Shown in pieces: positions 44,581 through 53,700 of a stretch of 64,000 nucleotides of DNA. The notes under the pieces were generated by a model, which was not told the origin of the DNA, did no database searches, and saw only the letters and a program-made list of their open reading frames with translations. The first letter of the stretch is position 1. Each line of letters opens with the position of its first letter. The DNA comes from Streptomyces bikiniensis. GTDB lineage: Bacteria > Actinomycetota > Actinomycetes > Streptomycetales > Streptomycetaceae. Location: contig JNWL01000016.1 of NCBI GenBank assembly GCA_000716465.1, positions 1 through 64,000 of the forward strand, read 5' to 3'. A program made the position numbers and the translations under genes.

Positions 44581-45120
44581 ATGAGCGAGATACCCCGGGG
44601 CAGGAGCGAGACCCGTGACGGCGACGCGCACGTGCTGCGGTTCACCGTCGAGCTGCCGCACCCGCCGTCCGAGGTCTGGACGGCGGTCACCACCCCCGAG
44701 GGCCTGGCGCGCTGGCTGTGCGCGGCGGACCCGCTGGAGCCCCGGCTCGGCGGCCGGGTCGTCCTCCACCGGCTGACCAGCGGCGACACCGAGGACCCGG
44801 GGCGGGTGACCGCCTGGGACCCCGGGAGCGTGGCCGAGTACACGGTCGATCCGACGCACGGCCGGATCCGGTTCCACCTGGAGCCGGGCCCGGGAACCGG
44901 CGGCGACGGGTCGACCGTGCTGCGCTTCACCAACGAGCTGCGGGGCCCGCCGGAGCACCGCCTCGACCGGCTCGCCGCCTGGCACGACCACTTCGAGTGG
45001 CTGGCCCGCGCCCTGGACGGACACCCCGCCGACTGGCGGGAGCGCACGTCCGAGCGCTGGCTGCACCTGCGGGAACTGTACGAGCGGGACGAGGCGCCCT
45101 GGCCGAAGTGGGAGCCGTAG
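44581..45120 (+). CDS. SRPBCC (AHSA1/START-like) domain protein
   Basis: A 179-residue SRPBCC-fold protein. The AHSA1-type start LRFTVELPHPPSEVWTAVTTPEGLARWL leads into LGGRVVLHR, VTAWDPGSVAEYTV, and a last long helix (AWHDHFEWLARALDG). Such proteins bind hydrophobic ligands or act as Hsp90 activator-like factors; function here unknown. ATG 44581, 51 bp after ccsB; no ribosome binding site is obvious. Convergent with the binding-protein gene that follows. Confidence 0.86.
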   Translation: MSEIPRGRSETRDGDAHVLRFTVELPHPPSEVWTAVTTPEGLARWLCAADPLEPRLGGRVVLHRLTSGDTEDPGRVTAWDPGSVAEYTVDPTHGRIRFHLEPGPGTGGDGSTVLRFTNELRGPPEHRLDRLAAWHDHFEWLARALDGHPADWRERTSERWLHLRELYERDEAPWPKWEP

Positions 45121-45129
45121 TCCCGCGTC

Positions 45130-46695
45130 TCACCCCCGCTTCGGCGGCAGGCAGGGGGACGCCGGCGGGCGTCCCTCCGGCCAGGCGATCTGGACGAAGC
45201 GCTGCGAGCCGTTCGGGGCCAGCTCCACGATCGGGACCGCCTTGTTGTACGGGTTGCCGTAGTTGTCCAGGCAGATCCAGCCGCTCGCCCCCTCCACCCG
45301 CAGCGAGCCCTTGACCTGCGGCCACTGGGTGGCCACGTCCGCCGCCGCCGGGTACCGGGCGCCCTGCGGGGTGGCCTGGCGGATCGCGTGGACGGCCGTC
45401 GCCATCGCGTCGTACGCGACGATCGCCTGCCCGTCCGTGAGCGCCGGCGGCTCCTTCGCGTCCCGCGTGATGTCCTTCAGGAAGGTCTCGTACGCCGTGG
45501 TGGAGCCGCCCGTGGCCGGGACCTTCCGCCCCTCCGCCGGCACCCAGGCGTCCGGGTGGGCGAGCGCCGCGTAGCGGACGGTCAGCTTCGACCGCAGGGC
45601 CTTCCGGTCGAGCTTCGCGTCCGCGCCCAGGTAGGAGCCCTCGTCCCCGGTGAGGACGGTGAAGGACCGGTGGGCGCAGCCGCGCGCCCCGAGCGCGTTG
45701 ATGAACTGGCGCAGCTGGGTGTGGCGGCCCGCGAAGAAGACGGTGTCGGCGCGGGTGTCGCAGATCAGATGGGTGATCTGGCGGAAGGTGTTGGCGGTGG
45801 TGCCCTCCTCGTTGGGGTCGGGGGGCGAGGTGAACAGCTCGGGGTCGTGCGGGGCGCCCTTGAGGGCGGCGGCGAAGGCGGCCTTCAGGGTGTCCGTGTA
45901 GTGGTCGCCGCTGCGGGTGTCCTGGACGAGGAGCGCCTTGGAGGCGTCCACCTTCCCGAAGTGGGCCAGCGCCTTCGCCTCGTCGCCGTTGGTGGGCGAG
46001 ACGCGGGCGAGGCCGGGGTAGCGGTCGTTCCCGGGGGAGTTGGCGATGTCGTCGGCGGTGATGGTGGTGCCGACGACGGCGATCCCGGCCCCGGTCAGCG
46101 CGGTCACCGCCTCCCGCACCTCGGTGGAGGAGGTGGCGACGCCGGAGACGGCCCGGAGCCGGTCGGCGGAGTCCTTCATGGCGATCAGCCGGTCGACGGT
46201 GGCGCGCCAGTGGGCGTTGCCCTTGCCGGTGTTGGCGAGGACGAGCCGGATCTTGGGCAGTTCCTCGTTGGACCGGTGGTTGGCCCGGTACTGGTAGGCG
46301 TGGGCGCCCCGCAGCTCGTTCAGCATCTTGATCCGCATGCCGCCGTCGGTGGAGGTCAGCGGCAGCAGGAGGGCGACGGTGACATGGTCGTCGGGCTTGA
46401 GCGAGGCGTTCTCGGCGCCGATGGCGCGGGCGATCGGGCCCAGTTCGCCGATCCCGAAGTCGTGGCCGTCGCCGTTGACGCCGACGCACTCCGTACTGCC
46501 GGCGGGACGCTCGACGCCCGCCGCGCAGGAACGGTCCTCCGGGGTGGTGAGGCGGACGACGCCGTAGCCGCCGAGGCCGAGGACGACGGCGGCCGTGACG
46601 AGCGAGGCGACGAGCTTCTGGCGGGGGGTGCGGACGCGGCGGCGGAGCCGGTCGAGCGGGCGGGCGGCCGAGGGGTCGGTCACGCGGTCGGGCAT
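45130..46695 (-). CDS. Membrane-anchored type 1 periplasmic-binding-fold protein (BCAA-SBP-like)
   Basis: A 521-residue protein. A cytoplasmic basic N-terminus (about 27 residues) precedes one transmembrane helix (LVASLVTAAVVLGLGGYGVV, about 29-48) without a lipobox or clear cleavage site. The rest is a branched-chain-amino-acid-type (PBP1) receptor: VTVALLLPLTSTDGG, IRLVLANTGKG, AVSGVATSSTEVREAV, GIAVVGTTITADDI, FFAGRHTQLRQFINAL. It has no neighbouring permease or transporter ATPase genes; instead a P-loop NTPase gene starts upstream on the same strand with only 4 bp between them. A receptor rather than a transport role is inferred. Confidence 0.86.
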   Translation of the reverse strand: MPDRVTDPSAARPLDRLRRRVRTPRQKLVASLVTAAVVLGLGGYGVVRLTTPEDRSCAAGVERPAGSTECVGVNGDGHDFGIGELGPIARAIGAENASLKPDDHVTVALLLPLTSTDGGMRIKMLNELRGAHAYQYRANHRSNEELPKIRLVLANTGKGNAHWRATVDRLIAMKDSADRLRAVSGVATSSTEVREAVTALTGAGIAVVGTTITADDIANSPGNDRYPGLARVSPTNGDEAKALAHFGKVDASKALLVQDTRSGDHYTDTLKAAFAAALKGAPHDPELFTSPPDPNEEGTTANTFRQITHLICDTRADTVFFAGRHTQLRQFINALGARGCAHRSFTVLTGDEGSYLGADAKLDRKALRSKLTVRYAALAHPDAWVPAEGRKVPATGGSTTAYETFLKDITRDAKEPPALTDGQAIVAYDAMATAVHAIRQATPQGARYPAAADVATQWPQVKGSLRVEGASGWICLDNYGNPYNKAVPIVELAPNGSQRFVQIAWPEGRPPASPCLPPKRG

Positions 46696-46699
46696 GGCG

Positions 46700-48778
46700 T
46701 CAGACTCCGTCCTCGCGGCCCGGCGGCAGCGAGGGCTCCCGCCAGGCGCGGATGTCGCGCGGCCAGTGGGTGGCGGCGTCCCAGAGCGAACCGCTGCCCG
46801 ACAGGTGGCGGCCGGAGAGCAGGCGCAGCTCGTGCGCGAGCCGGTCGGCCACCTCCTCGTCGGGCAGTGCGAGCGGATCGGTGAGCAGCCATACGGCGTG
46901 CAGCAGGCGCCGCAGGGCGAGGTGCAGTTCGGTGCCGTCGGCGTCGAGCCCGGCGGGCGGCTCGGGCCCTCCCGCCGGGACCCGGCCGAGGGCGACGGCC
47001 CGGCGCGGGTCGGGCCCGGTCGCGTCGCGCTCGCGCGGGTACGGGGCGGAGGCGACGAACCGCAGCCGCCCGAGCCAGCCGAGGACGTCCGGCTCGGGGA
47101 ACGTGGTCCGCAGGTGGGTGACGGCGTCCTCGGTGCGCCCGAGCGCGAGGTCGTGGTGGAGCCGGTACGGGCCGGGCTCGGGCCCGTAGTGCCGCCGCAG
47201 GGTCTCGTGGACGGCGTGCCAGGCGGCGTACCGCGGGTGGTCGCCGTCCTCGAAGCGCAGCCGGTGCAGGAGCAGGGCGCGCAGCAGCGGGTCGGCGACG
47301 AAGTGCCGGGAGCCGGGCGCGCCCGCGGCCCAGTCCTCGGCGCGCAGCCGGTCGCGGACGCGCAGCGCCACGTCCCCGTCGCGGGACTCGGAGGGGAGCC
47401 GGGCGTGGGCGAGGACCCGGGCGGACTCCTCGTCGTGGGCGGCGGCGAGCACGGCGTACGGGCCGGGCCGGGGCACCGGCAACAGCTCGGCGAGCAGGGC
47501 GGGGGCGACGGGCACCGGCGGGGCGTCCTCGCGCAGCTCCACGGTCAGGTCGAGCAGCCGGCCCGGGGTGAGTTCCGGCTTCAGGCGCGCGGGGGCCTCC
47601 CCGGCGGCCCGGCCGAGGAGCGCCACGCCCAGGGGGCGGCCGCCGGTCAGCCGGTGGACGGCGCGGGGGAGTTCGGCGGGGGTGCGGCCGGCCGGGTCGT
47701 ACCGGTCGAAGGCGCCGCGGGTCTGGGCGGGGGAGAGCGGGGTCAGCTCGACGGCGAGGATGCCGGAGCCGACGCTCTCCCCGCGCGGGCAGGGCGCCCG
47801 GTGCGCGGTCTCGGGGAGCCGGAGCCGGGTGGCCTGGCGCAGCGCCTCGTGGTCGCGGACCCGGGAGGCGGCGAGGACGACGAGCCGGTCCCGGCGCCCC
47901 TCGGCGGCGCGGGCGCGCAGAATCGGTTCGACCAGCTGCCGGCCGAGCGGTTCGTGGGCGTTGTCGAGGAGGAGCAGGGGCCGGCCGATGCGGGTGCCGC
48001 GCCGGAGCCCGGTGTAGGCGTGGTGCAGGTCCTCGGTGAGCGCCCCGACGAGGAAGGCCTCGGCCTCCTGGCGCCTCCGGCCCCCCTGCTCGAAGTCGTT
48101 GGCGAGCTGCTGGAGCCCGGCCTTCCCCCGCCCCCCGGCGTTCCGGTATCCGCCGTACCACCCCTCGGCGGACCGCTGCATCCGCCCGAACACCTCTTCC
48201 AGGACGGTCTCCACGGTCGCCTCGGCGAGCACTCCGGCGAGCGGGGCGGCGGTCTCCGCGAAGGTGGCGGCGAGCTTGGCGAGGACCTTGCCGACCCAGT
48301 GGGCGGCGGCGCCCCGGGTCGGGTCGACGGTCGCGAGGAGCGGCCCGAGCCGCTGGAGGTCGCGCCGGGCCCGCTCGTCGTCCTCCCGGGACCAGCCGAT
48401 CGCGGCGACGGCCACGAGCCCGAGCGAGAGCCGGGGGAACCGCACGGGCCGGGCCCCGAGCACCTTGGGCGAGAACTGCACGGCCAGCTCGGCGAGCGCG
48501 CCGGTGAGCGGGGTCCAGCCGGGGCCGTGGTCGGCGGGCGGCTCGACGTGGGCGCAGTCGAGCAGCGCGAGCGGGGTGTACCCCCGGTACCGGTTCCGCA
48601 CTTCCTTGAGCAGCGCGGTCTTCCCGGTCCCGCGCCCCCCGGTGAACACGGTGACCGGCGGATCGTCCCCGTGCTCGTACGCCACCCGCGCGACCCCGTG
48701 CCGGGTGAGCCCGCAGAGCCGCGCGACCAGCCCGCCGTCGTCCAGGACCGCCTCGCGGCCGTACAGCTCTCTGTCCAA
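46700..48778 (-). CDS. Large P-loop NTPase (AAA/STAND-like), partner of membrane binding protein
   Basis: A 692-residue protein. It starts LYGREAVLDDG, a GRE lead-in common in STAND/AAA NTPases, and has Walker A GGRGTGKT (47-54), Walker B LLLLDNAHE (268-276) and a sensor-like LVVLAASRVRD near 300. A moderately hydrophobic segment lies near 117-129. The C-terminal half is helical and Leu/Ala/Arg-rich without a recognisable effector domain. TTG 48778 is the predicted start; GGGGGTGG lies upstream. The following gene (binding-fold membrane protein) begins 4 bp after its stop. Function unknown; signal-transduction ATPase is the best guess. Confidence 0.8.
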   Translation of the reverse strand: MDRELYGREAVLDDGGLVARLCGLTRHGVARVAYEHGDDPPVTVFTGGRGTGKTALLKEVRNRYRGYTPLALLDCAHVEPPADHGPGWTPLTGALAELAVQFSPKVLGARPVRFPRLSLGLVAVAAIGWSREDDERARRDLQRLGPLLATVDPTRGAAAHWVGKVLAKLAATFAETAAPLAGVLAEATVETVLEEVFGRMQRSAEGWYGGYRNAGGRGKAGLQQLANDFEQGGRRRQEAEAFLVGALTEDLHHAYTGLRRGTRIGRPLLLLDNAHEPLGRQLVEPILRARAAEGRRDRLVVLAASRVRDHEALRQATRLRLPETAHRAPCPRGESVGSGILAVELTPLSPAQTRGAFDRYDPAGRTPAELPRAVHRLTGGRPLGVALLGRAAGEAPARLKPELTPGRLLDLTVELREDAPPVPVAPALLAELLPVPRPGPYAVLAAAHDEESARVLAHARLPSESRDGDVALRVRDRLRAEDWAAGAPGSRHFVADPLLRALLLHRLRFEDGDHPRYAAWHAVHETLRRHYGPEPGPYRLHHDLALGRTEDAVTHLRTTFPEPDVLGWLGRLRFVASAPYPRERDATGPDPRRAVALGRVPAGGPEPPAGLDADGTELHLALRRLLHAVWLLTDPLALPDEEVADRLAHELRLLSGRHLSGSGSLWDAATHWPRDIRAWREPSLPPGREDGV

Positions 48779-48905
48779 GCCCCGCCACCCCCGTAACAGT
48801 CAACTCAAGGATATCGACGGCGTGTTGGAAAAGGGGCCGGCTTTTCGAGTCTGTTGTGGGGGCGTTGCGGGTCCGTGGCGGAAGCGGGGTTCACGGGCGC
48901 GGGCC

Positions 48906-49367
48906 TCACTCCTCCCCGATGTCCTCGTTCCACAGCCCGGGGCACGCGGCGACGAACTCCCGCATGAGCGCGGCGCATTCGGGGTCGTCGAGCACGAGGA
49001 CCTCGACGCCGTGCCCGGTGAGCCAGTCGTGGCCGCCGTGGAAGGTCTCGGCCTCGCCGACGACGACCCGTGAGATCCCGAACTGCCGGACGAGGCCGGA
49101 GCAGTACCAGCAGGGCGAGAGGGTGGTGACCATGGTCGTCCCCCGGTACGAGCGCTGCCGCCCGGCGTCCCGGAACGCGGCGGTCTCCGCGTGCGCGGAG
49201 GGGTCCCCGTCCTGCACGCGCCGGTTGTGCCCGCGCCCGAGGAGGGTGCCGTCGGCCCCGTAGAGGGCGGCCCCGATCGGGATCCCGCCCTCGCGAAGGC
49301 CGGCGCGGGCCTCTTCGAGGGCGGTGGCGAGCCATGAGCGGGCCTGGTCCTTGTCCATGGGGTTCAC
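48906..49367 (-). CDS. Cytosine deaminase-like nucleoside/base deaminase
   Basis: A 153-residue zinc deaminase of the CDA fold. The catalytic HAE is in DPSAHAETAAFRDAG and the zinc cysteines in LSPCWYCSGLV. The C-terminal block (VLDDPECAALM, WNEDIGE) closely follows fungal cytosine deaminase Fcy1, so cytosine to uracil is the likely reaction; guanine deamination is the alternative. GTG 49367 was used; ATG 49358 is possible. The next gene upstream on the same strand is a short GntR regulator, possibly its regulator. Confidence 0.87.
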   Translation of the reverse strand: MNPMDKDQARSWLATALEEARAGLREGGIPIGAALYGADGTLLGRGHNRRVQDGDPSAHAETAAFRDAGRQRSYRGTTMVTTLSPCWYCSGLVRQFGISRVVVGEAETFHGGHDWLTGHGVEVLVLDDPECAALMREFVAACPGLWNEDIGEE

Positions 49368-49397
49368 GGGGGAAGCCTTCCCGACGGGGCGGGGTGA

Positions 49398-49649
49398 TCA
49401 CGCCTCGGGCGGAGGGCCGCTCGGCAGGACATAGGAACCCTTGCCGGGCACGGTCACGATCAGTCCGCGTTCGCGGAGTTCGCGCATGGCCCGGCGGGCC
49501 GTCAGCACGGCGATGCCGTACTCCTCGGAGAGGCGGCCCGGCGTGGGGATCATCCGGTCGGGGGCGAACTCCCCGGACGAGATCTTGGCTGCGACCACGT
49601 CGGCGAGCTGCATGTACAGCGGGCGGGCCGACTTCGGATCAAGGCTCAT
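49398..49649 (-). CDS. Short GntR-type winged-helix regulator
   Basis: An 83-residue protein that is only a GntR DNA-binding domain: PLYMQLADVVAAKISSGEF, IPTPGRLSEEYGIAVLTARRAM, and the wing LIVTVPGKGSYVL. There is no effector-binding domain, as in KorSA-like and other short actinobacterial GntR proteins. ATG 49649 has TACTGT 6 nt upstream (minus strand, 49656-49661), so the transcript is probably leaderless. Divergent from two small genes; a palindrome lies between. Confidence 0.87.
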   Translation of the reverse strand: MSLDPKSARPLYMQLADVVAAKISSGEFAPDRMIPTPGRLSEEYGIAVLTARRAMRELRERGLIVTVPGKGSYVLPSGPPPEA

Positions 49650-49702
49650 AGGTCAACAGTAGATAGTCATACAAATACACGTTGGGGTGGCTCTAGCTAC
49701 AT

Positions 49703-49727
49703 CGTGATGCATCACGGTGCATCACGG
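49703..49727. promoter_or_regulatory. Palindrome plus 10-bp direct repeat between GntR and small genes
   Basis: CGTGATGCATCACG (49703-49716) is a perfect 14-bp palindrome; TGCATCACGG is then repeated directly (49708-49717 and 49718-49727). It lies between the divergent GntR gene and the small gene at 49811 and is a good operator candidate. Confidence 0.6.
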
Positions 49728-49810
49728 TCTACGGTTTTCCACGCAAGACCCCGGCGACCGCTGCAACCGGCCCCGGGGCATGGCCACCAACTGCTCAAGG
49801 AGTTGATGAC

Positions 49811-50149
49811 GTGCGGAACCCTATCGCGCGCGTACTGGGCCGGGTCTGGATCCCGGTCCTCCTCTGGCTGCTGATGCTGACGCTGCCGGCCACCGGCAGG
49901 CACCGCCCGGTCCGGACGACCCACCGCCGCCCGGCCCCGCGGCCCCGCCACCGGGCCCCCGCCCCGCGCTCCCCGTACGCCCGGGAACAGGCGATGCCCC
50001 TGGACGGCGCCCGCTCGCCCCTCACCCGCCCCTACCTGGCGGCGGCCGCGTCGCGCGCGGCGCAACGCAGGCGTCGGCGGGCGTTGTGGCTGGCGACGGT
50101 CGGGGTGGACGTCGACCAGCGGAACATCCACGCGGGATGTTCCCGGTGA
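49811..50149 (+). CDS. Small basic protein with N-terminal hydrophobic helix
   Basis: A 112-residue protein. The hydrophobic segment (WIPVLLWLLMLTLPATG, about 12-28) is followed by an extremely Arg/Pro-rich stretch (HRPVRTTHRRPAPRPRHRAP) and an Ala/Arg-rich helical end. GTG 49811 has a perfect AAGGAG 9 nt upstream. No family recognised; possibly a membrane-associated or nucleic-acid-binding small protein. It overlaps the next gene. Confidence 0.68.
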   Translation: MRNPIARVLGRVWIPVLLWLLMLTLPATGRHRPVRTTHRRPAPRPRHRAPAPRSPYAREQAMPLDGARSPLTRPYLAAAASRAAQRRRRRALWLATVGVDVDQRNIHAGCSR

Positions 50150-50490
50150 GCCGCTGCGGGGCACGGCGCTCCGTGCACGCCGTCGCGGAGGCGGTGCGGC
50201 CGGTGTGGGGCGGCTCGGTCTGCGTCCTCGGCCCGGGGCACGACGGCCCGCACCGCGACCGCGCGGGCGACGGCTGGTGGGTGACGCCCGAGATCGCGGA
50301 CGCGGTGAGCGTGTCCCTGGTGGTCCGCGCCCTCGCGCCCGGGTCCGACCCGGAACCGGAGTACCGCTCGCCGCGCTGCGTCGTCGGCCGCCACGCCCAC
50401 TGCCGGGACCACGCCCCGCGCGAGAGCGGCGTGCTCGGGGTCCGGTACCTGGTGTGCGGATGCCCTTGCCATCAGGAGCCCCCGGGCTGA
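50137..50490 (+). CDS. Cys/His-rich small protein
   Basis: A 117-residue protein (from ATG 50137; GTG 50146 is an alternative that overlaps the previous stop as GTGA). The C-terminal part contains the likely metal-binding set C-x8-H...C (PRCVVGRHAHCRDH) and LVCGCPCHQ. The N-terminal half includes CVLGPGHDGPHRD and GDGWWVTPEIADAV. No family recognised; it probably forms a zinc-binding module. Co-transcribed with the preceding small gene. Confidence 0.68.
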   Translation: MFPVSRCGARRSVHAVAEAVRPVWGGSVCVLGPGHDGPHRDRAGDGWWVTPEIADAVSVSLVVRALAPGSDPEPEYRSPRCVVGRHAHCRDHAPRESGVLGVRYLVCGCPCHQEPPG

Positions 50491-50798
50491 GGGAGGCGGT
50501 CCGGCCGGGGCGTCCGAGGAGATCCGGGCGTTTGTCCGGTGGGGGAGATTTCCGGCCAGATCCGGGCTCTCGGGTTTGCTCCGGCGCAGGTCGAACGGGC
50601 TTGGGGTGACGGGAAACGGCCCGTCCGTCCGTCCGACGTGCGGTGATTCGTTCCCGGGAAACGGAAAGGCCGATTCCCCCGCGCATGTGTTCGAGTTTTC
50701 CGGGCAGGGCCCGTCGGCGCTCCCGGGCCTGTGTCAACGTGTGGGACCCCGGTGGCCGTTGGGGCGGCCGGGTCTCATCTTCCTGTGGGGGGAAGTCC
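50491..50798 (+). other. Upstream region of the Rhs gene
   Basis: 308 bp without a gene. GGGAAACGG occurs twice (near 50611 and 50655), and the Rhs gene has GGGGGGAAG as ribosome binding site. No clear promoter or RNA element was recognised. Confidence 0.5.
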
Positions 50799-53700
50799 AT
50801 GCACTCGCGTGCTCCCGGCACGTCGCTTCGGCGTGCCCGCACCACCTCCAGAACGGCCGTCCTGGCCGTCATGACCGCCCTGACGGTCACCCTCTCCGGC
50901 ACCTCGGCGCTCGCCGAACCCGGCGGCCCCGGCCCGGGGTCCGCGTGGGGCAGGCCGGACGCGCCGCTCACCGTGCCGCCGGTGCTCGTCGGCACGAACA
51001 AGCCCGTGCCCAACCGCGCCGAGAAGGCGCCCTCGCCCGAGGAGGCCGCCTGGCGCGCGGCGCAGAAGAAGCGGGCGCGGACGGGGGAGCCGCCGGCCCC
51101 CGCTCCGCAGAACCGTTCCGCCGAGCCCGGGCGGTCCCCGGCGTCCGAGGACTCCACGGCGTCGGTCCTGACCTACGTGCCGACCGGCCAGGGGGCCGTC
51201 CCCTGGCACCAGATCTCGGACTTCCGGATCACCGACTCCCTCGTGGCCCGGATCAACCTGTCCAACGGCAACCTGATGCTGGCGGCCACGGACTTCCAGG
51301 TGGCGGGCGTCGGCCGGACGCTGCGCCTCGCCCGCACGTACAACTCGTTCGACGCGCCCTGGGGCAAGGTCTCCCAGCGCTGGTGGCAGGAGTACGAGCG
51401 CTACCTGCACGTCTTCACCAACACGGTCGTCGTCTACGACAAGACCGGCGACTCGGTCTGGTTCGACAAGAACGCGGACGGCACCTTCGCCACCCCCAAG
51501 GGGTACTCGAAGGACCTGAAGAGGAACGCGGACGGCACGTACACGCTCTCCGACCGCAAGTCGGGCCTGAAGGACACCTACGACGCCAACGGCACGCTGA
51601 CCGAGGTCAAGGACCGCAACAACGGCACGATCACCGTCACCCAGCACGACGAGGGGTCCGAGCACAAGGGCTTCAAGCTCACCGAGACCCGCTCCGGGCG
51701 CTGGGTGGACCTGGTCAAGACCTACCCCTCGCAGTGGCAGGCCAAGGACCACACCGGCCGCACCGCCGTCTTCGACCTCGACCCGGAGGGGAACCTCTCC
51801 CGCACGACGGACACCGAGGGCAAGACCACGACCTTCGGCCACGACGCCTCCGGCCGCGTCACGAAGATCACCACCCCGGAGGGGCGGGTGACGGTCTTCA
51901 CCTACGACGACCGGAACCGCGTCACCTCGATGCTGCGGGCCACCGCCTTCGACGGCAGCGGCCACACCGGCCCGACGTACACGTACGCCTACTCCTCCCC
52001 GAACTCCTGGGACGCCGGCACCACGACGGTCACCGACCCCGAGCAGCACGCGACGAAGCACGAGCACGACGGCGAGGGCCGGGTCACCAAGGTCACCGAC
52101 GCGCTGAACCACTCCCGCTCCAGGACCTTCGACGCCAACCACAACGTGGCCACCGCGTCCGACGCCATGGGCACGGGCGGCACCGGCGCCAACGTCACCC
52201 AGTACGGCTGGGACGCCCGCAACAACGCCACCTCCGCCAAACTGCCGACCGGCGCGACCGCGACGGCCACCGGCTACCGCACGATCTCGGGCGCGGACCT
52301 GCCCGGCACGCTGACCACCGCCGACGACAACAAGACCGACTACACGTACGACGCGGCAGGCAACACCACGTCGGTCGCGGTCACCGGCACCGGCGGCGGC
52401 AACCAGACCTTCACCTACAACCCCGCCACCCCGACCTGCGGCGGCTTCGAGGGCCAGCGCTGCAAGGCGACGGTGAAGATGAGCGACACCAAGTCGGTGT
52501 CCACGTCGTTCTCGTACGACGCCAAGGGCAACCTGAGCAAGGTCGTCCCGCCCGCCCCGCTCACCGCCACCACCTACAAGCACGACGCCCTCGGCCGGAC
52601 CACCACCGTGACGGACGGGCGCGGGGTCACGACCCTCTACACGTACGACAACCGCGACCGCATCACCAAGGTCGACACCTCGAACTACGCGACGGTCACC
52701 TACGAGTACGACGGCGACGGCAACCTCAAGCAGCGCTCGGACGGCACGGGCGTGACGAAGTACGACTTCGACCCGCTCTCGCGCGAGACCGTGCGCACCC
52801 TCCAGGACGGTTCGCAGACCAAGCTGGCCTACACCCCGGCCGGCAACGTCGACTACTACCAGGACCCGGCCGGAGTCACGGACTACACCTGGAACGAGGT
52901 CAACAGGCTCAAGCAGCTCAAGGACCCGACCGGCAAGGTCACGACGTACGAGTACGACGAGAACGACTTCCGCAAGAAGACGCTGTACCCGGGCGGGACC
53001 GTGCAGGAGGTCACCCCGGACAAGTCCGGCCGGCCTTCGAGGATCAGGGCCACCTCCCCCAAGGGGACCCTGGTCGACCTGTCCTACTCGTACCTCAACG
53101 GCACGAAGGACGGCGGGAAGATCCGCACCGGCACCGACGCGGTCGCCGGCACGAGGACGACGTACACCTACGACGGCGCGGGCCGCTTCTCCTACGCGAA
53201 GGAGGAGAAGGGCGGCACGGTCACCTCGTCCTGGCAGTACTGCTACGACCTGGCGGGCAACCTGACCTCGCAGGGCACGGACCCCGGCTGCCCGCGCGGC
53301 ACGACCTTCACGGTCAACGACGCGCAGCAGATCACCGCCAAGAACGGCTCGTCGGCCAACTGGTCCTACGACAGGATCGGGAACGAGACGGCCGGCGCCT
53401 CGACGCCGGAGGGCACCCGCACCGCCGGGAAGTGGTCGGACTACTCGCAGCTCACCTCGCTCACGGTGGGCGGCAAGACCTACGACGGCCAGTACGGCTC
53501 GACCGACCAGAGCGAGCGGATCAAGCTCGGCGACACCTTCTTCCACAACGGCCCGCTGGGCCTGTCGGCCAAGACCACGGCCGGGGTGGACACGGGGTTC
53601 AACAGGGAGCCCGGGGGTACCCTGAACTCCATGACCACGGGGGGTGCTTCGTACTACTACCTGACGGACGCCCTCGGTTCGGTGGTCGCCCTCGCCGACG

